A stretch of DNA of 64,000 bases from Pseudomonas proteolytica (GTDB taxonomy: Bacteria > Pseudomonadota > Gammaproteobacteria > Pseudomonadales > Pseudomonadaceae), in the NCBI RefSeq assembly GCF_007858275.1, contig NZ_VFEV01000009.1, forward strand, positions 62,001-126,000, in the 5' to 3' direction. The notes under the pieces are model-generated. The model saw nothing but the letters and a program-made list of their open reading frames with translations, had not been told where the DNA came from and made no database searches. Position 1 is the first letter of the stretch. Each line of letters opens with the position of its first letter. A program made the position numbers and the translations under genes. Below are positions 1 through 8,574 of the stretch, one piece after another.

Positions 1-2848
1 TCTTTGGCCGGCCATGGCTGATGCCCGCATCGCCTTCGTGGTGATTGAGTTCGCCAAGGAACTGGACTTCCTCATCGGTATTCCAGTTGATGCCCTTGCC
101 GCCGTTGCCGAGTTTTTCCAGCATCGGGCCCAGGGACGAGAACTGCTTGTAGATGTTCGGGTAATCGCGCTCCACCACCGCCATGTTTGGCGCGTTCTTG
201 CCCGGTACCGGCGCCACACCGGCGCTTTTCCAGTCGGTGCCGCCAAACGGCTGGGCCAGTTCGCCGACGCTGTCATGCATCAACGGCACGGTGACCAGGT
301 CTTGTTCCACGCCCAAGTGGCCGACCGACATGGCCGAGAACGCCTTGGCGATACCTTTGTAGATTTCCCAGTCCGAACGCGACTCCCACGCAGGATCGAT
401 CGCCGCCGACAGCGGGTGAATGAACGGGTGCATGTCCGAGGTGTTCATGTCGTCTTTTTCGTACCAGGTTGCGGTCGGCAACACGATGTCGGAATAGACG
501 CAGGTGGAGGACATGCGGAAGTCCAGGGTGGTCACCAGGTCCAGCTTGCCGATGGCGCCGTCTTCGACCCACTCGGCCTCGGTCGGCTTGCATTCGGTGC
601 TGTGGCCGATGTCTTCGTTCATCACCCCGTTCTTGGTGCCCAGCAGGTACTTGAGCATGTACTCATGGCCCTTGCCCGACGAACCGAGCAGGTTGGAACG
701 CCAGATAAACATGTTGCGCGGGAAGTTCACCGGGCTGTCCGGCTGCTCGCAGGCAAAGCGCAAGCTGCCGTCCTGCCAGGACTTGACCACGTAGTCTTTC
801 GGGTCCATGCCAGCGGCCGCCGCGTCGCGGCAGATATGCAGCGGGTTGGTATTGAGTTGTGGCGCGCTGGGCAACCAGCCGGCGCGTTCGGCGCGGATGT
901 TGTAGTCCAGGGCATGCTCGGGGAACTGCGACTTGTCAGCCAGCGGCGAGAGGATGTCGTGCATGCTCATCTTCTCGTGGCGCCATTGCGAGCTGTGGCC
1001 ATAGAAGAAGCTGGTGCCGTTCATTTGGCGTGGCGGACGGTTCCAGTCCAAACCAAAGGCCAGGGGCAGCCAGCCGCATTGCGGGCGCAGTTTTTCCTGG
1101 CCCACATAGTGCGCCCAACCGCCACCGGTCTGGCCGACGCAACCGCAGAGCATGAGCATATTGATCAGCCCGCGGTAGTTCATGTCCATGTGGTACCAGT
1201 GGTTCATCGCCGCGCCGACGATGATCATCGAGCGACCACGGGTCTTGTCGGCGTTGTCGGCAAACTCGCGGGCGATCTGGATCGCCTTCTCACGGCTGAC
1301 GCCGGTGATTGCTTCCTGCCATGCCGGTGTACCCGGCACGCTGGCGTCGTTGTAGTCCTTGGCCACATTGCTGCCGCCCAGGCCACGGTCGATGGCCAGG
1401 TTGGCGGCGGACAGGTCGAACACCGTCGCCACTTTGGCCACCGTGCCATCAGCCAGGGTCACGCTGTGCACCGGCACCCGGCGGAACTGCACGGCATCGC
1501 CGGCCACGTGCTGAAAGTAGTCGTGGGCTTCACCGGCAAAATACGGGAACGCCACTTCGGCGACGTCATCGCCGATCAGGCTCAGTTTCAGGTCGATCTC
1601 GCGGCCTTCACCGCCTTCTTTGGCGAGGATGTTCCACTTGCCCTTCTCGCCCCAGCGATAGCCGATGGCGCCTTGTGGCGAGACCAGTTCGCCGCTCTCG
1701 TCGAGGGCGATGGTTTTCCATTCCGGGTTGTTGTCCTGGCCCAGATTGTCGACCAGGTCCGACGCGCGCAAAAAGCGGTCGGGCTGGAAGCCTGCGCCCG
1801 GGGCAAAGCCGGTCATGGGCTTGAGCATCACCAACACGGGCAAGTCGGTGTAGCGCTTGGCATAGTCGGTGAAGTACGCGCTGGGCTTGTCCAGGTGAAA
1901 TTCTTTGAAGATCACATGGTTGAACGCCTGGGCCAACGCGGCGTCAGTGCCCTGCTTAGGGTTGAGCCACAGGTCGGTAAGCTTGGCCACTTCCGAATAG
2001 TCGGGGGTGATGGCCACGGTCTTGGTGCCCTTGTAGCGCACCTCGGTGAAGAAGTGCGCGTCTGGGGTACGGGTCTGCGGGACGTTGGAGCCCCAGGCAA
2101 TGATGTAGTTGGAGTTGTACCAGTCGGCCGATTCCGGCACGTCGGTCTGCTCGCCCCAGACCATCGGCGAGGCCGGTGGCAGGTCGCAGTACCAGTCGTA
2201 GAAACTCAGGCACACGCCGCCAATCAACGACAGGTAACGGGAACCGGCGGCATAGCTGACCATGGACATGGCCGGGATCGGCGAGAAGCCGACGATGCGG
2301 TCCGGGCCATATTGCTTGATGGTGTAGACGTTGGACGCCGCGATGATCTCGTTGACTTCATCCCAGTTGGAACGGATGAAGCCGCCCATGCCGCGCTTGC
2401 TTTTATAGGAGTCGGCCTTGACCTTGTCCTCGACAATGCTCGCCCAGGCCTCGACTGGCGACAGGGTCAGGCGCGCCTCACGCCACAGTTTGAGCAATGG
2501 CTTGCGGATCTTCGGATACTTCAGGCGGTTGGCGCTGTAGATGTACCAGCTGTAGCTCGCGCCACGGGGGCAGCCGCGCGGCTCATGGTTGGGCAAGTCG
2601 TTGCGGGTGCGCGGGTAGTCCGTCTGCTGGGTTTCCCAGGTGATCAGGCCGTTCTTCACGTAGATCTTCCACGAGCACGAGCCGGTGCAGTTCACCCCGT
2701 GGGTGGAACGCACGATCTTGTCGTACTGCCAGCGCGAACGGTAGACGTTCTCCCAGTCGCGGGACTCTTTGCGGGTCTCGCCGTGACCTTCGGAGAATTC
2801 GTCTTGCTTGCGATTGAAGAACCGCAGTTGATCGAGTAAATGACTCAT
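1..2848 (-). CDS. narG: Respiratory nitrate reductase alpha subunit NarG, N-terminal part (runs off left edge)
   Basis: Catalytic Mo-bisMGD subunit of the membrane-bound nitrate reductase, which reduces nitrate to nitrite on the cytoplasmic face. About 949 of roughly 1250 residues are present; the 3' end and narHJI lie beyond the left edge. Reading the minus strand, the protein starts MSHLLDQLRFFNRKQ. The FS0 [4Fe-4S] ligands are visible as His50, Cys54 and Cys58 (HGVNCTGSC) and Cys93 (RGCPRG). The segment SFYDWYCDLPPASP holds the Asp that coordinates molybdenum in E. coli NarG. There is no twin-arginine signal peptide, as expected for a cytoplasmic NarG. It follows narK2 after about 70 nt on the same strand, so it is probably part of a narK1K2GHJI operon as in P. 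aeruginosa. The long plus-strand frame opposite it is a shadow. Confidence 0.98.
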   Translation of the reverse strand, partial: MSHLLDQLRFFNRKQDEFSEGHGETRKESRDWENVYRSRWQYDKIVRSTHGVNCTGSCSWKIYVKNGLITWETQQTDYPRTRNDLPNHEPRGCPRGASYSWYIYSANRLKYPKIRKPLLKLWREARLTLSPVEAWASIVEDKVKADSYKSKRGMGGFIRSNWDEVNEIIAASNVYTIKQYGPDRIVGFSPIPAMSMVSYAAGSRYLSLIGGVCLSFYDWYCDLPPASPMVWGEQTDVPESADWYNSNYIIAWGSNVPQTRTPDAHFFTEVRYKGTKTVAITPDYSEVAKLTDLWLNPKQGTDAALAQAFNHVIFKEFHLDKPSAYFTDYAKRYTDLPVLVMLKPMTGFAPGAGFQPDRFLRASDLVDNLGQDNNPEWKTIALDESGELVSPQGAIGYRWGEKGKWNILAKEGGEGREIDLKLSLIGDDVAEVAFPYFAGEAHDYFQHVAGDAVQFRRVPVHSVTLADGTVAKVATVFDLSAANLAIDRGLGGSNVAKDYNDASVPGTPAWQEAITGVSREKAIQIAREFADNADKTRGRSMIIVGAAMNHWYHMDMNYRGLINMLMLCGCVGQTGGGWAHYVGQEKLRPQCGWLPLAFGLDWNRPPRQMNGTSFFYGHSSQWRHEKMSMHDILSPLADKSQFPEHALDYNIRAERAGWLPSAPQLNTNPLHICRDAAAAGMDPKDYVVKSWQDGSLRFACEQPDSPVNFPRNMFIWRSNLLGSSGKGHEYMLKYLLGTKNGVMNEDIGHSTECKPTEAEWVEDGAIGKLDLVTTLDFRMSSTCVYSDIVLPTATWYEKDDMNTSDMHPFIHPLSAAIDPAWESRSDWEIYKGIAKAFSAMSVGHLGVEQDLVTVPLMHDSVGELAQPFGGTDWKSAGVAPVPGKNAPNMAVVERDYPNIYKQFSSLGPMLEKLGNGGKGINWNTDEEVQFLGELNHHEGDAGISHGRPK

Positions 2849-2918
2849 GGTGCTTTCCTCTCAGGCTTGCTGCGGGGTTCTGTGCCCCGCCCACGCAAGG
2901 TGTGAATTGGGGGTCGAC

Positions 2919-4316
2919 TCAGCAGGGGGTCTCGGCGCCTTTGCGCGCATACCACCACCAGGTCACGACAATGCAGCTCAGGTAGAAGCCGACGAACATG
3001 TAGAAGGCCAATGCCGGGCTGCCGGTGTAGGCCATGGACGAGCCAAAGGTCTTGGGAATGAAGAACGCACCGAAGGCGCCCATGGCCGAACTGAAGCCCA
3101 GCACGGCTGCCGATTCCTTGGTCGCATCCTTGAGGGCTTGCTCACGCACGGCGGCAGGTTTGCCGGCGCTGGCTTTTTCATGCTGGGTGCGGAAGATCAC
3201 CGGGATCATGCGGAAGGTGGAGCCGTTGCCGATGCCAGTGGTGATGAACAGCAGCATGAACAGGCCAAGGAAGCCGTAGAAGCTGCCGCCCTGGCCGTGC
3301 AGTGGCAGAAAGTGCAGGACGCCAAACACCATCACGATCATCAGCACGAAGTTCCACAGGGTCACCCGCGCACCGCCCAGTTTGTCTGCCAGCCAGCCGC
3401 CCAGTGGGCGTACCAGGGCGCCTACCAGCGGGCCGAGGAATGCGAATTTCAAAGCGTTGACGTCCGGGAACGAAGTCTTGATCAGCATCGGGAAGGCGGC
3501 CGAGAAGCCGATGAAGGAACCGAAAGTCGCCAGGTACAACCAGCACATCAGCCAGTTGTGCTTGCGCTTGAAGATCACCGCCTGCTCGCTGAACGAAGCA
3601 CGGGCGCTGGACAGGTCGTTCATGCCGAACCAGGCAAACAGGGTCACGGTGATAATGAACGGCACCCAGATAAAGCCAGCGTTCTGCAGCCACAACTGGC
3701 TGCCGTCTTCCAGGGTCTGCGGCTGACCACCGAGCAGGCCGAACACACCAAAGGTGATCACCAGCGGCACGCAGAACTGCATCACCGACACGCCGAGGTT
3801 ACCCAGGCCGGCGTTCAGGCCCAGGGCCGTGCCTTGCTGGGACTTGGGGTAGAAGAAGCTGATGTTGGACATGCTCGAGGCGAAGTTGCCGCCGCCGAAA
3901 CCGCACAGCAGCGCGATCAGCACAAATACGCTGTAGGAGGTGCTGGGGTCCTGCACCGCAAAGCCCATCCACAACGAGGGGATCAGCAGCGACGCGGTGC
4001 TCAGGGCGGTCCAGCGGCGGCCACCGAAGATCGGCACCATGAACGAATAGAACACGCGCAAGGTGGCACCGGACAGGCCCGGCAAGGCGGCCAGCCAGAA
4101 CAGCTGATCGGTGGTGAAGCTAAAGCCGATGGCGTTCAGGCGCACGATCACCGTGCTCCATACCATCCATACAGCGAAGGCCAACAGCAGCGCCGGGATC
4201 GAGATCCACAGGTTGCGGGTCGCGGTCTGTTTGCCGCTGGCGCCCCAGAATGCAGGGTCTTCGGGGCGCCAGTCGTGGATCACCGGACCCGAATTGGGCT
4301 TTTGCGCGATAGTCAT
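2919..4316 (-). CDS. narK2: Nitrate/nitrite MFS transporter NarK2
   Basis: A 465-residue major facilitator protein with about 12 membrane helices, of the NarK/NasA nitrate/nitrite porter family. The two family signature segments are visible: GLNAGLGNLGVSVMQ in helix 5 and GFSSAMGAFGAFFIPKTFG in helix 11, with an arginine in the core helix (ATLRVFYSF). In P. aeruginosa the second NarK (468 residues) is the one needed for anaerobic nitrate uptake, and the similar length and position immediately before narG support the same role here. The start codon overlaps the narK1 stop as ATGA, with GGAG just upstream inside narK1, so translation is probably coupled. Uniport versus antiport cannot be decided from sequence. 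Confidence 0.95.
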   Translation of the reverse strand: MTIAQKPNSGPVIHDWRPEDPAFWGASGKQTATRNLWISIPALLLAFAVWMVWSTVIVRLNAIGFSFTTDQLFWLAALPGLSGATLRVFYSFMVPIFGGRRWTALSTASLLIPSLWMGFAVQDPSTSYSVFVLIALLCGFGGGNFASSMSNISFFYPKSQQGTALGLNAGLGNLGVSVMQFCVPLVITFGVFGLLGGQPQTLEDGSQLWLQNAGFIWVPFIITVTLFAWFGMNDLSSARASFSEQAVIFKRKHNWLMCWLYLATFGSFIGFSAAFPMLIKTSFPDVNALKFAFLGPLVGALVRPLGGWLADKLGGARVTLWNFVLMIVMVFGVLHFLPLHGQGGSFYGFLGLFMLLFITTGIGNGSTFRMIPVIFRTQHEKASAGKPAAVREQALKDATKESAAVLGFSSAMGAFGAFFIPKTFGSSMAYTGSPALAFYMFVGFYLSCIVVTWWWYARKGAETPC

Positions 4317-5578
4317 GCGGATTCTCCTTGGAGAGGCTGGGCCACCGCTTTACCGAGCAGCGGTTGCTTGCGGATTTCACTGAAGTACATCCAGGTCAGG
4401 GAGACCCAGACCACGCCGTACATCAACATGAAGCAGGAAGAGCGCACGCCGGTGAGGTCCACCAGGGCGCCGAACATGATCGGCAGCACGAAGCCACCCA
4501 GGCCCCCGGCCAGGCCGACGATGCCGGACACCGCGCCCATGTTTTGCGGGTAGTCATTGGCGATGTACTTGAACACCGAGGCCTTGCCGAAGGCGAAGGC
4601 GATGCCCATCACAAACAGCAGGATGGTGAAGACGGTGGCGTTGAGGCCGATATGGAAATCCAGCGGGCCGTTGACGGTCTGCACCTGCAATTGGGTCTGC
4701 GGGTAGCTGAGCAGGAACAGGCAGATCCAGCTCACCCACAACACCCACCAGGTCACGCTTTGTGCGCCCCAGCGGTCGGACATCCAGCCGCCTACGGCGC
4801 GCAGCACCCCACCCGGCAGGGAAAAACACGCGGCCAGCAGCGCGGCGCTTTGCAGGCTGAAGCCGTATTCCTGCACGTAGTACTTGGTCGCCCACAGCGC
4901 CAGGGCCACGTAGCCACCGAACACAATCGAGTAGTACTGGCAGTAGCGCCACACGGCCGGGTCCTTGAGGCACAGCAACTGCTCACGAAAGGTCGCGCCA
5001 CTGGCATTGCGGTGGGCCTTGTTTTCGCTGGTGAGGAACCAGAACAGCAGCGCGGTGATAAACAGGATCGCGCTGAACACCTTCGGCACCAGGTGCCAGG
5101 TACCCAGGGCGATCAGGGCCGGCGCAAGAAACTTGGTCACCGCCGCCCCGGCATTGCCGGCACCGAACACGCCCATGGCAAAGCCCTGGTTGTCCTTGTC
5201 GAACCATTTGGCGACATAAGCGATGCCCACCGAGAACGAGCCGCCCGCCAAGCCGACAAACAGCCCCAGCACCAGGAATTGCCAGAAGGCGGTGGCATAG
5301 GTGATCAGGTACAGCGGCAGCACGCAGGTGAGCATCAGTACAAAGAACACGATGCGCCCGCCGAAGCGGTCCGTCAGCAGGCCCAGGGGCAGGCGCACCA
5401 GGGAGCCGGTCAACACGGGGGTGGCGGCCAGCAGGCCGAACTGGGTTTCGTTGAGTTGCAGCAGCTCTTTGATCGGCACGCCAAGGACGGCGAACATCAT
5501 CCAGACCATAAAGCACACGGTGAAGGCCAGCGTACTCATGCCCAGCACCAGGCCTTGTCTTACACGGGGTTGAGTCAC
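4313..5578 (-). CDS. narK1: Nitrate/nitrite MFS transporter NarK1
   Basis: First gene of the nar operon; a 12-helix NarK-type transporter with the signatures GAGNAGAAVTKFLAPALI and GLAGGLGGFVLPIMFG. I chose the GTG at 5578 (VTQPRVRQGLV) over an in-frame ATG at 5606-5604, which would add 9 residues. The GTG has a GGGAG ribosome-binding sequence 8 nt upstream (5591-5587). It also leaves a plausible leader of about 26 nt, because an Anr/Dnr box centred at 5645.5 predicts transcription starting near 5604. The result is 421 residues. The gene is divergent from narXL and overlaps narK2 by 4 nt. NarK1 and NarK2 differ in sequence and are probably functionally distinct (proton symport versus nitrate/nitrite exchange), but which does what is inference. 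Confidence 0.93.
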   Translation of the reverse strand: MTQPRVRQGLVLGMSTLAFTVCFMVWMMFAVLGVPIKELLQLNETQFGLLAATPVLTGSLVRLPLGLLTDRFGGRIVFFVLMLTCVLPLYLITYATAFWQFLVLGLFVGLAGGSFSVGIAYVAKWFDKDNQGFAMGVFGAGNAGAAVTKFLAPALIALGTWHLVPKVFSAILFITALLFWFLTSENKAHRNASGATFREQLLCLKDPAVWRYCQYYSIVFGGYVALALWATKYYVQEYGFSLQSAALLAACFSLPGGVLRAVGGWMSDRWGAQSVTWWVLWVSWICLFLLSYPQTQLQVQTVNGPLDFHIGLNATVFTILLFVMGIAFAFGKASVFKYIANDYPQNMGAVSGIVGLAGGLGGFVLPIMFGALVDLTGVRSSCFMLMYGVVWVSLTWMYFSEIRKQPLLGKAVAQPLQGESA

Positions 5579-5638
5579 GGTTTGCGCTCCCAGAAGTGAT
5601 TCCATGAGCGCAGGTTAGGGGCGACGTCCTCGCAGAAC

Positions 5639-5652
5639 TTGACCCAGATCAA
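5639..5652 (-). promoter_or_regulatory. Anr/Dnr (FNR-type) box for narK1K2G
   Basis: TTGACCCAGATCAA matches the Anr/Dnr consensus TTGAT-N4-ATCAA at 9 of 10 fixed positions. Its centre lies about 41 nt before the predicted narK1 transcription start and 67 nt before the GTG at 5578, the spacing of class II FNR-family activation. Confidence 0.85.
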
Positions 5653-5690
5653 CGTCCGCCTGGGGGGTATTGGCCTATGCTTGCCCCATC

Positions 5691-5706
5691 TACCTCCAAG
5701 GAGGTA
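5691..5706. promoter_or_regulatory. Candidate NarL 7-2-7 binding site
   Basis: TACCTCCAAGGAGGTA is a perfect palindrome of two heptamers separated by 2 bp, the 7-2-7 arrangement bound by NarL. The heptamer TACCTCC matches TACYNMT at 6 of 7 positions. It sits between narK1 and narX, next to the Anr box and an IHF consensus, as in the characterised P. aeruginosa intergenic region. Confidence 0.7.
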
Positions 5707-5734
5707 GGCCAAATAACAAGAGAAAGTCTTTATT

Positions 5735-5747
5735 TATCAATGGATTG
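5735..5747 (+). promoter_or_regulatory. IHF consensus site between narK1 and narX
   Basis: TATCAATGGATTG is an exact match to WATCAANNNNTTR. The position, about 95 bp upstream of the Anr box on the narK1 side, fits a DNA bend that brings NarL to the narK1 promoter. Confidence 0.6.
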
Positions 5748-5853
5748 GTCTCTTGTGCCGGCTTTTTCCCGTGGGAGGGTTCGCCGGCAACTCTTTAGAG
5801 GTAGTGCGCCAGGGATTGCAGAATTCAATGCTGTTTTCCTTGCCAGGTGCCGC

Positions 5854-5895
5854 CATGCTGCTGTTCTTCCTCCTTCGATTACGCCGTGATGTTTA
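5854..5895 (+). CDS. Possible 13-residue leader peptide overlapping the narX start
   Basis: ATG at 5854 opens a short frame encoding MLLFFLLRLRRDV and stops at TAA 5893-5895, just inside narX (ATG 5889) in a different frame. A weak AGG lies upstream. narX itself has no clear ribosome-binding site, so termination of this mini-frame could feed ribosomes to narX. This is only a positional argument; it may be chance. Confidence 0.25.
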
Positions 5896-7694
5896 ACTGG
5901 CTGCGCAGCTCCCTGCCCGCGCGGGCCGGTGTCGCGGTGATCCTGATTGCGATCCTGGCCCTGGCCAGTTCCCTGAGCGCCGGGCTGATCGCCTGGTTCA
6001 GCCAGGGCGACGGCGCGGCCATCAACACCGCAGGCTCGGTGCGCATGGAGACCTACCACCTGAGCTGGAAACTCGCCGACCATGCCCCCGCCGACGAGAT
6101 CCAGGCCATCACCCAAAGCCTGCAACGGCGCCTGGACAGCCAATCGTTGAAAGCAGTGCTGGAAGACGGCCCCCAGAGCGCCCTGCAACAGAGCTACCAG
6201 CAGATCCAGCAACACTGGAACCTGGAGCTGCGCCCGGCCATCGAGCGTGGCGACGGCGCCCTGTTCCGCGAACGCGCACCGGCCTTTGTCGAGCAACTGA
6301 ACCAGTTCGTCAGCCTGTTGCAGCAGCAGAGCGAGCACAAACAAGGCTGGCAACAGCTGATCCAGGGCCTGGCGCTGTTCAGCACCCTGATCATCCTGCT
6401 GCTGGGGCTGTATGAATTGCAGTACGGCGTGGTCACGCCCCTGAAGGAGTTGGTGGACGCGACCCGACGCTTTCGTGAGGGTGACTACACGGCGCGGGTC
6501 AATCACCGCTCCCAAGACGAGCTTGGCCAGTTGGCCCTGAGCTTCAACACCCTGGCCGAAACCATCGAGCAGTCCCACCGCACCCTGGAAAGCCAGGTGC
6601 AGCACAAGACCCTCAACCTGCAACAAGCCAACGCCGCCCTCGAGTTGCTCTACGAGAGCAGCCGCAGCCTGGCCACGCGCCTGGCCAACGCCGAAGGCCT
6701 CGACGAATTGATCCGGCGCTTCCAGAAGCGCCTGCCGGGCCTGCGCCTGTCGCTGTGCCTGCAAGGGCACTTCCTCGCCCCGGCACAGCAGATGCTCGCG
6801 CTGCATGGTGAAAACAGCCGCAACGTCTGCGCCATTGGCGACTGCGCCACCTGCGAACGGCATCACGTGGCCCCGCCCCAGGTGTTCAGCATCAGCAACC
6901 AGGGCGCAGAGTTGGGCGAACTCAAGGCGCATTTCGTCGACGGGCATGCGCCCCAGGACTGGGAAAAACAGCTGATCCAGGCGCTGGCCAACCTGATTGG
7001 CACCTCGCTGTCCCTCAAGCGCCAGCGTGAACAGGACCACCGCCTGTTACTGCTGGATGAACGCACGATCATCGCCCGTGAGCTGCATGACTCCCTGGCG
7101 CAAGCGCTGTCGTATATGAAGCTGCAAGTCAGCCGCATGCAGACCCTGCTGCGCCGTGACGAACCCAAGGCCACCCTGGAAACCGTCACCGGCGAACTGC
7201 GCGAAGGCCTGAACAACGCCTATCGGCAACTGCGTGAGTTGCTGACCACCTTCCGCCTGCAAATCCACGATGCCGGGCTGGTCCAGGAGCTCAAAGACAC
7301 CGCCGAGGAGTTCTCGCGCCGTGGCGAATTCCAAGTACACCTGCATGTGGACGCCCTGGCCTTCCAACTCTCAGCCAGTGAACAGATCCACCTGTTGCAG
7401 GTGACCCGTGAAGCCTTGTCCAACTGCCTGCGCCACGCCCATGCCGAGAACGCCTGGCTGCAACTGCGCCAGCACGGCGAAACCGTGAGCTTGAGCATTG
7501 AAGACGACGGCCGCGGCTTCAGCGAGCCGGTGGACCAACGCGAACACCACGGCCTGAACATCATGGATGAACGCGCCCGCAGCCTGCACGGCCAACTGGA
7601 TATTTCTGCCCGCGAGCCCCAAGGCACACGGGTACATTTGCTGTTTCGCCCGGAATTCCTCGGGCAATCTTTACAACAAGGTAGCCTGTCATGA
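5889..7694 (+). CDS. narX: Nitrate/nitrite sensor histidine kinase NarX
   Basis: Membrane sensor that phosphorylates NarL in response to nitrate; 601 residues from ATG 5889. An in-frame GTG 14 codons upstream is possible but gives an unlikely Cys/Ser-rich start. Order of parts: first membrane helix about 11-35; periplasmic P-box AAINTAGSVRMETY, matching the nitrate-binding P-box of E. coli NarX; second helix about 155-185; HAMP (PLKELVDATRRFREGDYTAR); a linker; a Cys-rich central module (NVCAIGDCATCERHH); then an HPK7-type dimerisation box with phosphoacceptor His400 (ARELHDSLAQ) and a HATPase (DDGRGF, GLNIMDERA). The gene overlaps narL by 4 nt (ATGA). Confidence 0.95.
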   Translation: MFNWLRSSLPARAGVAVILIAILALASSLSAGLIAWFSQGDGAAINTAGSVRMETYHLSWKLADHAPADEIQAITQSLQRRLDSQSLKAVLEDGPQSALQQSYQQIQQHWNLELRPAIERGDGALFRERAPAFVEQLNQFVSLLQQQSEHKQGWQQLIQGLALFSTLIILLLGLYELQYGVVTPLKELVDATRRFREGDYTARVNHRSQDELGQLALSFNTLAETIEQSHRTLESQVQHKTLNLQQANAALELLYESSRSLATRLANAEGLDELIRRFQKRLPGLRLSLCLQGHFLAPAQQMLALHGENSRNVCAIGDCATCERHHVAPPQVFSISNQGAELGELKAHFVDGHAPQDWEKQLIQALANLIGTSLSLKRQREQDHRLLLLDERTIIARELHDSLAQALSYMKLQVSRMQTLLRRDEPKATLETVTGELREGLNNAYRQLRELLTTFRLQIHDAGLVQELKDTAEEFSRRGEFQVHLHVDALAFQLSASEQIHLLQVTREALSNCLRHAHAENAWLQLRQHGETVSLSIEDDGRGFSEPVDQREHHGLNIMDERARSLHGQLDISAREPQGTRVHLLFRPEFLGQSLQQGSLS

Positions 7695-8338
7695 ACACCC
7701 CACACCGCCACGGCATCCTGCTCGTCGACGACCACCCGATGATGCGCCACGGCATGCGCCAGATGCTCGAACTGGAAGATGACCTGCACGTGGTGGGCGA
7801 AGCCGGCAATGGCGAGGAAGCCCTGGGGCTGATCGAATCGTTGCAACCGGACCTGGTGTTGCTGGACAACAACATGCCGCAAATGAACGGCCTGGAAACC
7901 CTGCGCCGCCTGCGCGCCATGGCCTATAGCGGCAAGGTCTTGCTGTTTACTGTGTCCGATGCCGAAGACGACATCCGCGACGCCCTGCGCCTGGATGCCA
8001 ACGGTTATCTGCTCAAGGACATGGAGCCGGAACTGCTGATCCAGTACATCCGCGATGCCCTGCACGGCGCCCTGGTGATCAGCCCTGGCCTGACGCGCGT
8101 GCTGGCCCAGGCCCTGCGCTCACCCCAACCCCATGCCGCGGTTGAACTGACCGAGCGCGAGCGGCAGGTGTTGAAGACCATCGCCGGGGGTTACAGCAAT
8201 AAGGTGATCGGGCACAAGCTGGGGATTACCGAGGGCACGGTGAAGGTGCATGTGAAGAATCTGCTGCACAAACTGGGGTTGCGCTCGCGGGTGGAGGCTG
8301 CGGTGTGGGCGATGGAGCATTTGCGCCAGGCTGGGTAG
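7691..8338 (+). CDS. narL: Nitrate response regulator NarL
   Basis: Two-domain response regulator of 215 residues. The receiver domain carries the acidic pair VDDHP and the phospho-acceptor Asp59 (LVLLDNNMPQMNG), the same residue number as in E. coli NarL, plus a conserved Lys (LLKDMEP). A C-terminal LuxR-type helix-turn-helix runs from about 148 to 210 (LTERERQVLKTIAGG, then GITEGTVKVHVKNLLHKLG). It is translationally coupled to narX. Likely targets in this window are the 7-2-7 palindrome in the narK1-narX gap and possibly dnr. Confidence 0.96.
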   Translation: MNTPHRHGILLVDDHPMMRHGMRQMLELEDDLHVVGEAGNGEEALGLIESLQPDLVLLDNNMPQMNGLETLRRLRAMAYSGKVLLFTVSDAEDDIRDALRLDANGYLLKDMEPELLIQYIRDALHGALVISPGLTRVLAQALRSPQPHAAVELTERERQVLKTIAGGYSNKVIGHKLGITEGTVKVHVKNLLHKLGLRSRVEAAVWAMEHLRQAG

Positions 8339-8419
8339 GGTTTTGTGGGAGCTGGCGTGCCTGCGAGGGTCGTTAGCGATGACGTTGGGTAACTGACACC
8401 CCGAGGTGTTCTTGCTGGC

Positions 8420-8523
8420 GTGATCGCAGCATAGGCATCTACACAACTTCAGAAACTGACGATCTCCCCTGTGGCGAGCGGGCTGTTGTGGCAAAATTGT
8501 GTAGATACCTATGGTGATCGCAG
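8420..8523. mobile_element. 84-bp MITE-like element with 10-bp target duplications
   Basis: An 84-bp core (8430-8513) begins CATAGGCATCTACACAA and ends with its reverse complement at 16 of 17 positions. It is flanked exactly by direct repeats GTGATCGCAG at 8420-8429 and 8514-8523. Removing core plus one repeat restores a continuous REP-like sequence (GCTGGCGTGATCGCAGGCAA), so the element appears to have inserted into a REP. No transposase fits inside. A 10-bp duplication is seen in IS4-type transposition, but the parent element is unknown. It lies downstream of narL in the narL-exporter gap. Confidence 0.7.
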
Positions 8524-8574
8524 GCAAGCCTGCCCCAATTACAGGGGAATGCAGCTGCGCGCTCTGGCGTTGCA

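Noticed and set aside
14..2839. A 941-codon open frame on the plus strand
   Set aside because: It is exactly antisense to narG, whose translation is highly conserved; high GC third positions keep the opposite frame open. The same holds for long frames opposite narK1/narK2 (2847-5599) and nirS (29559-31154).
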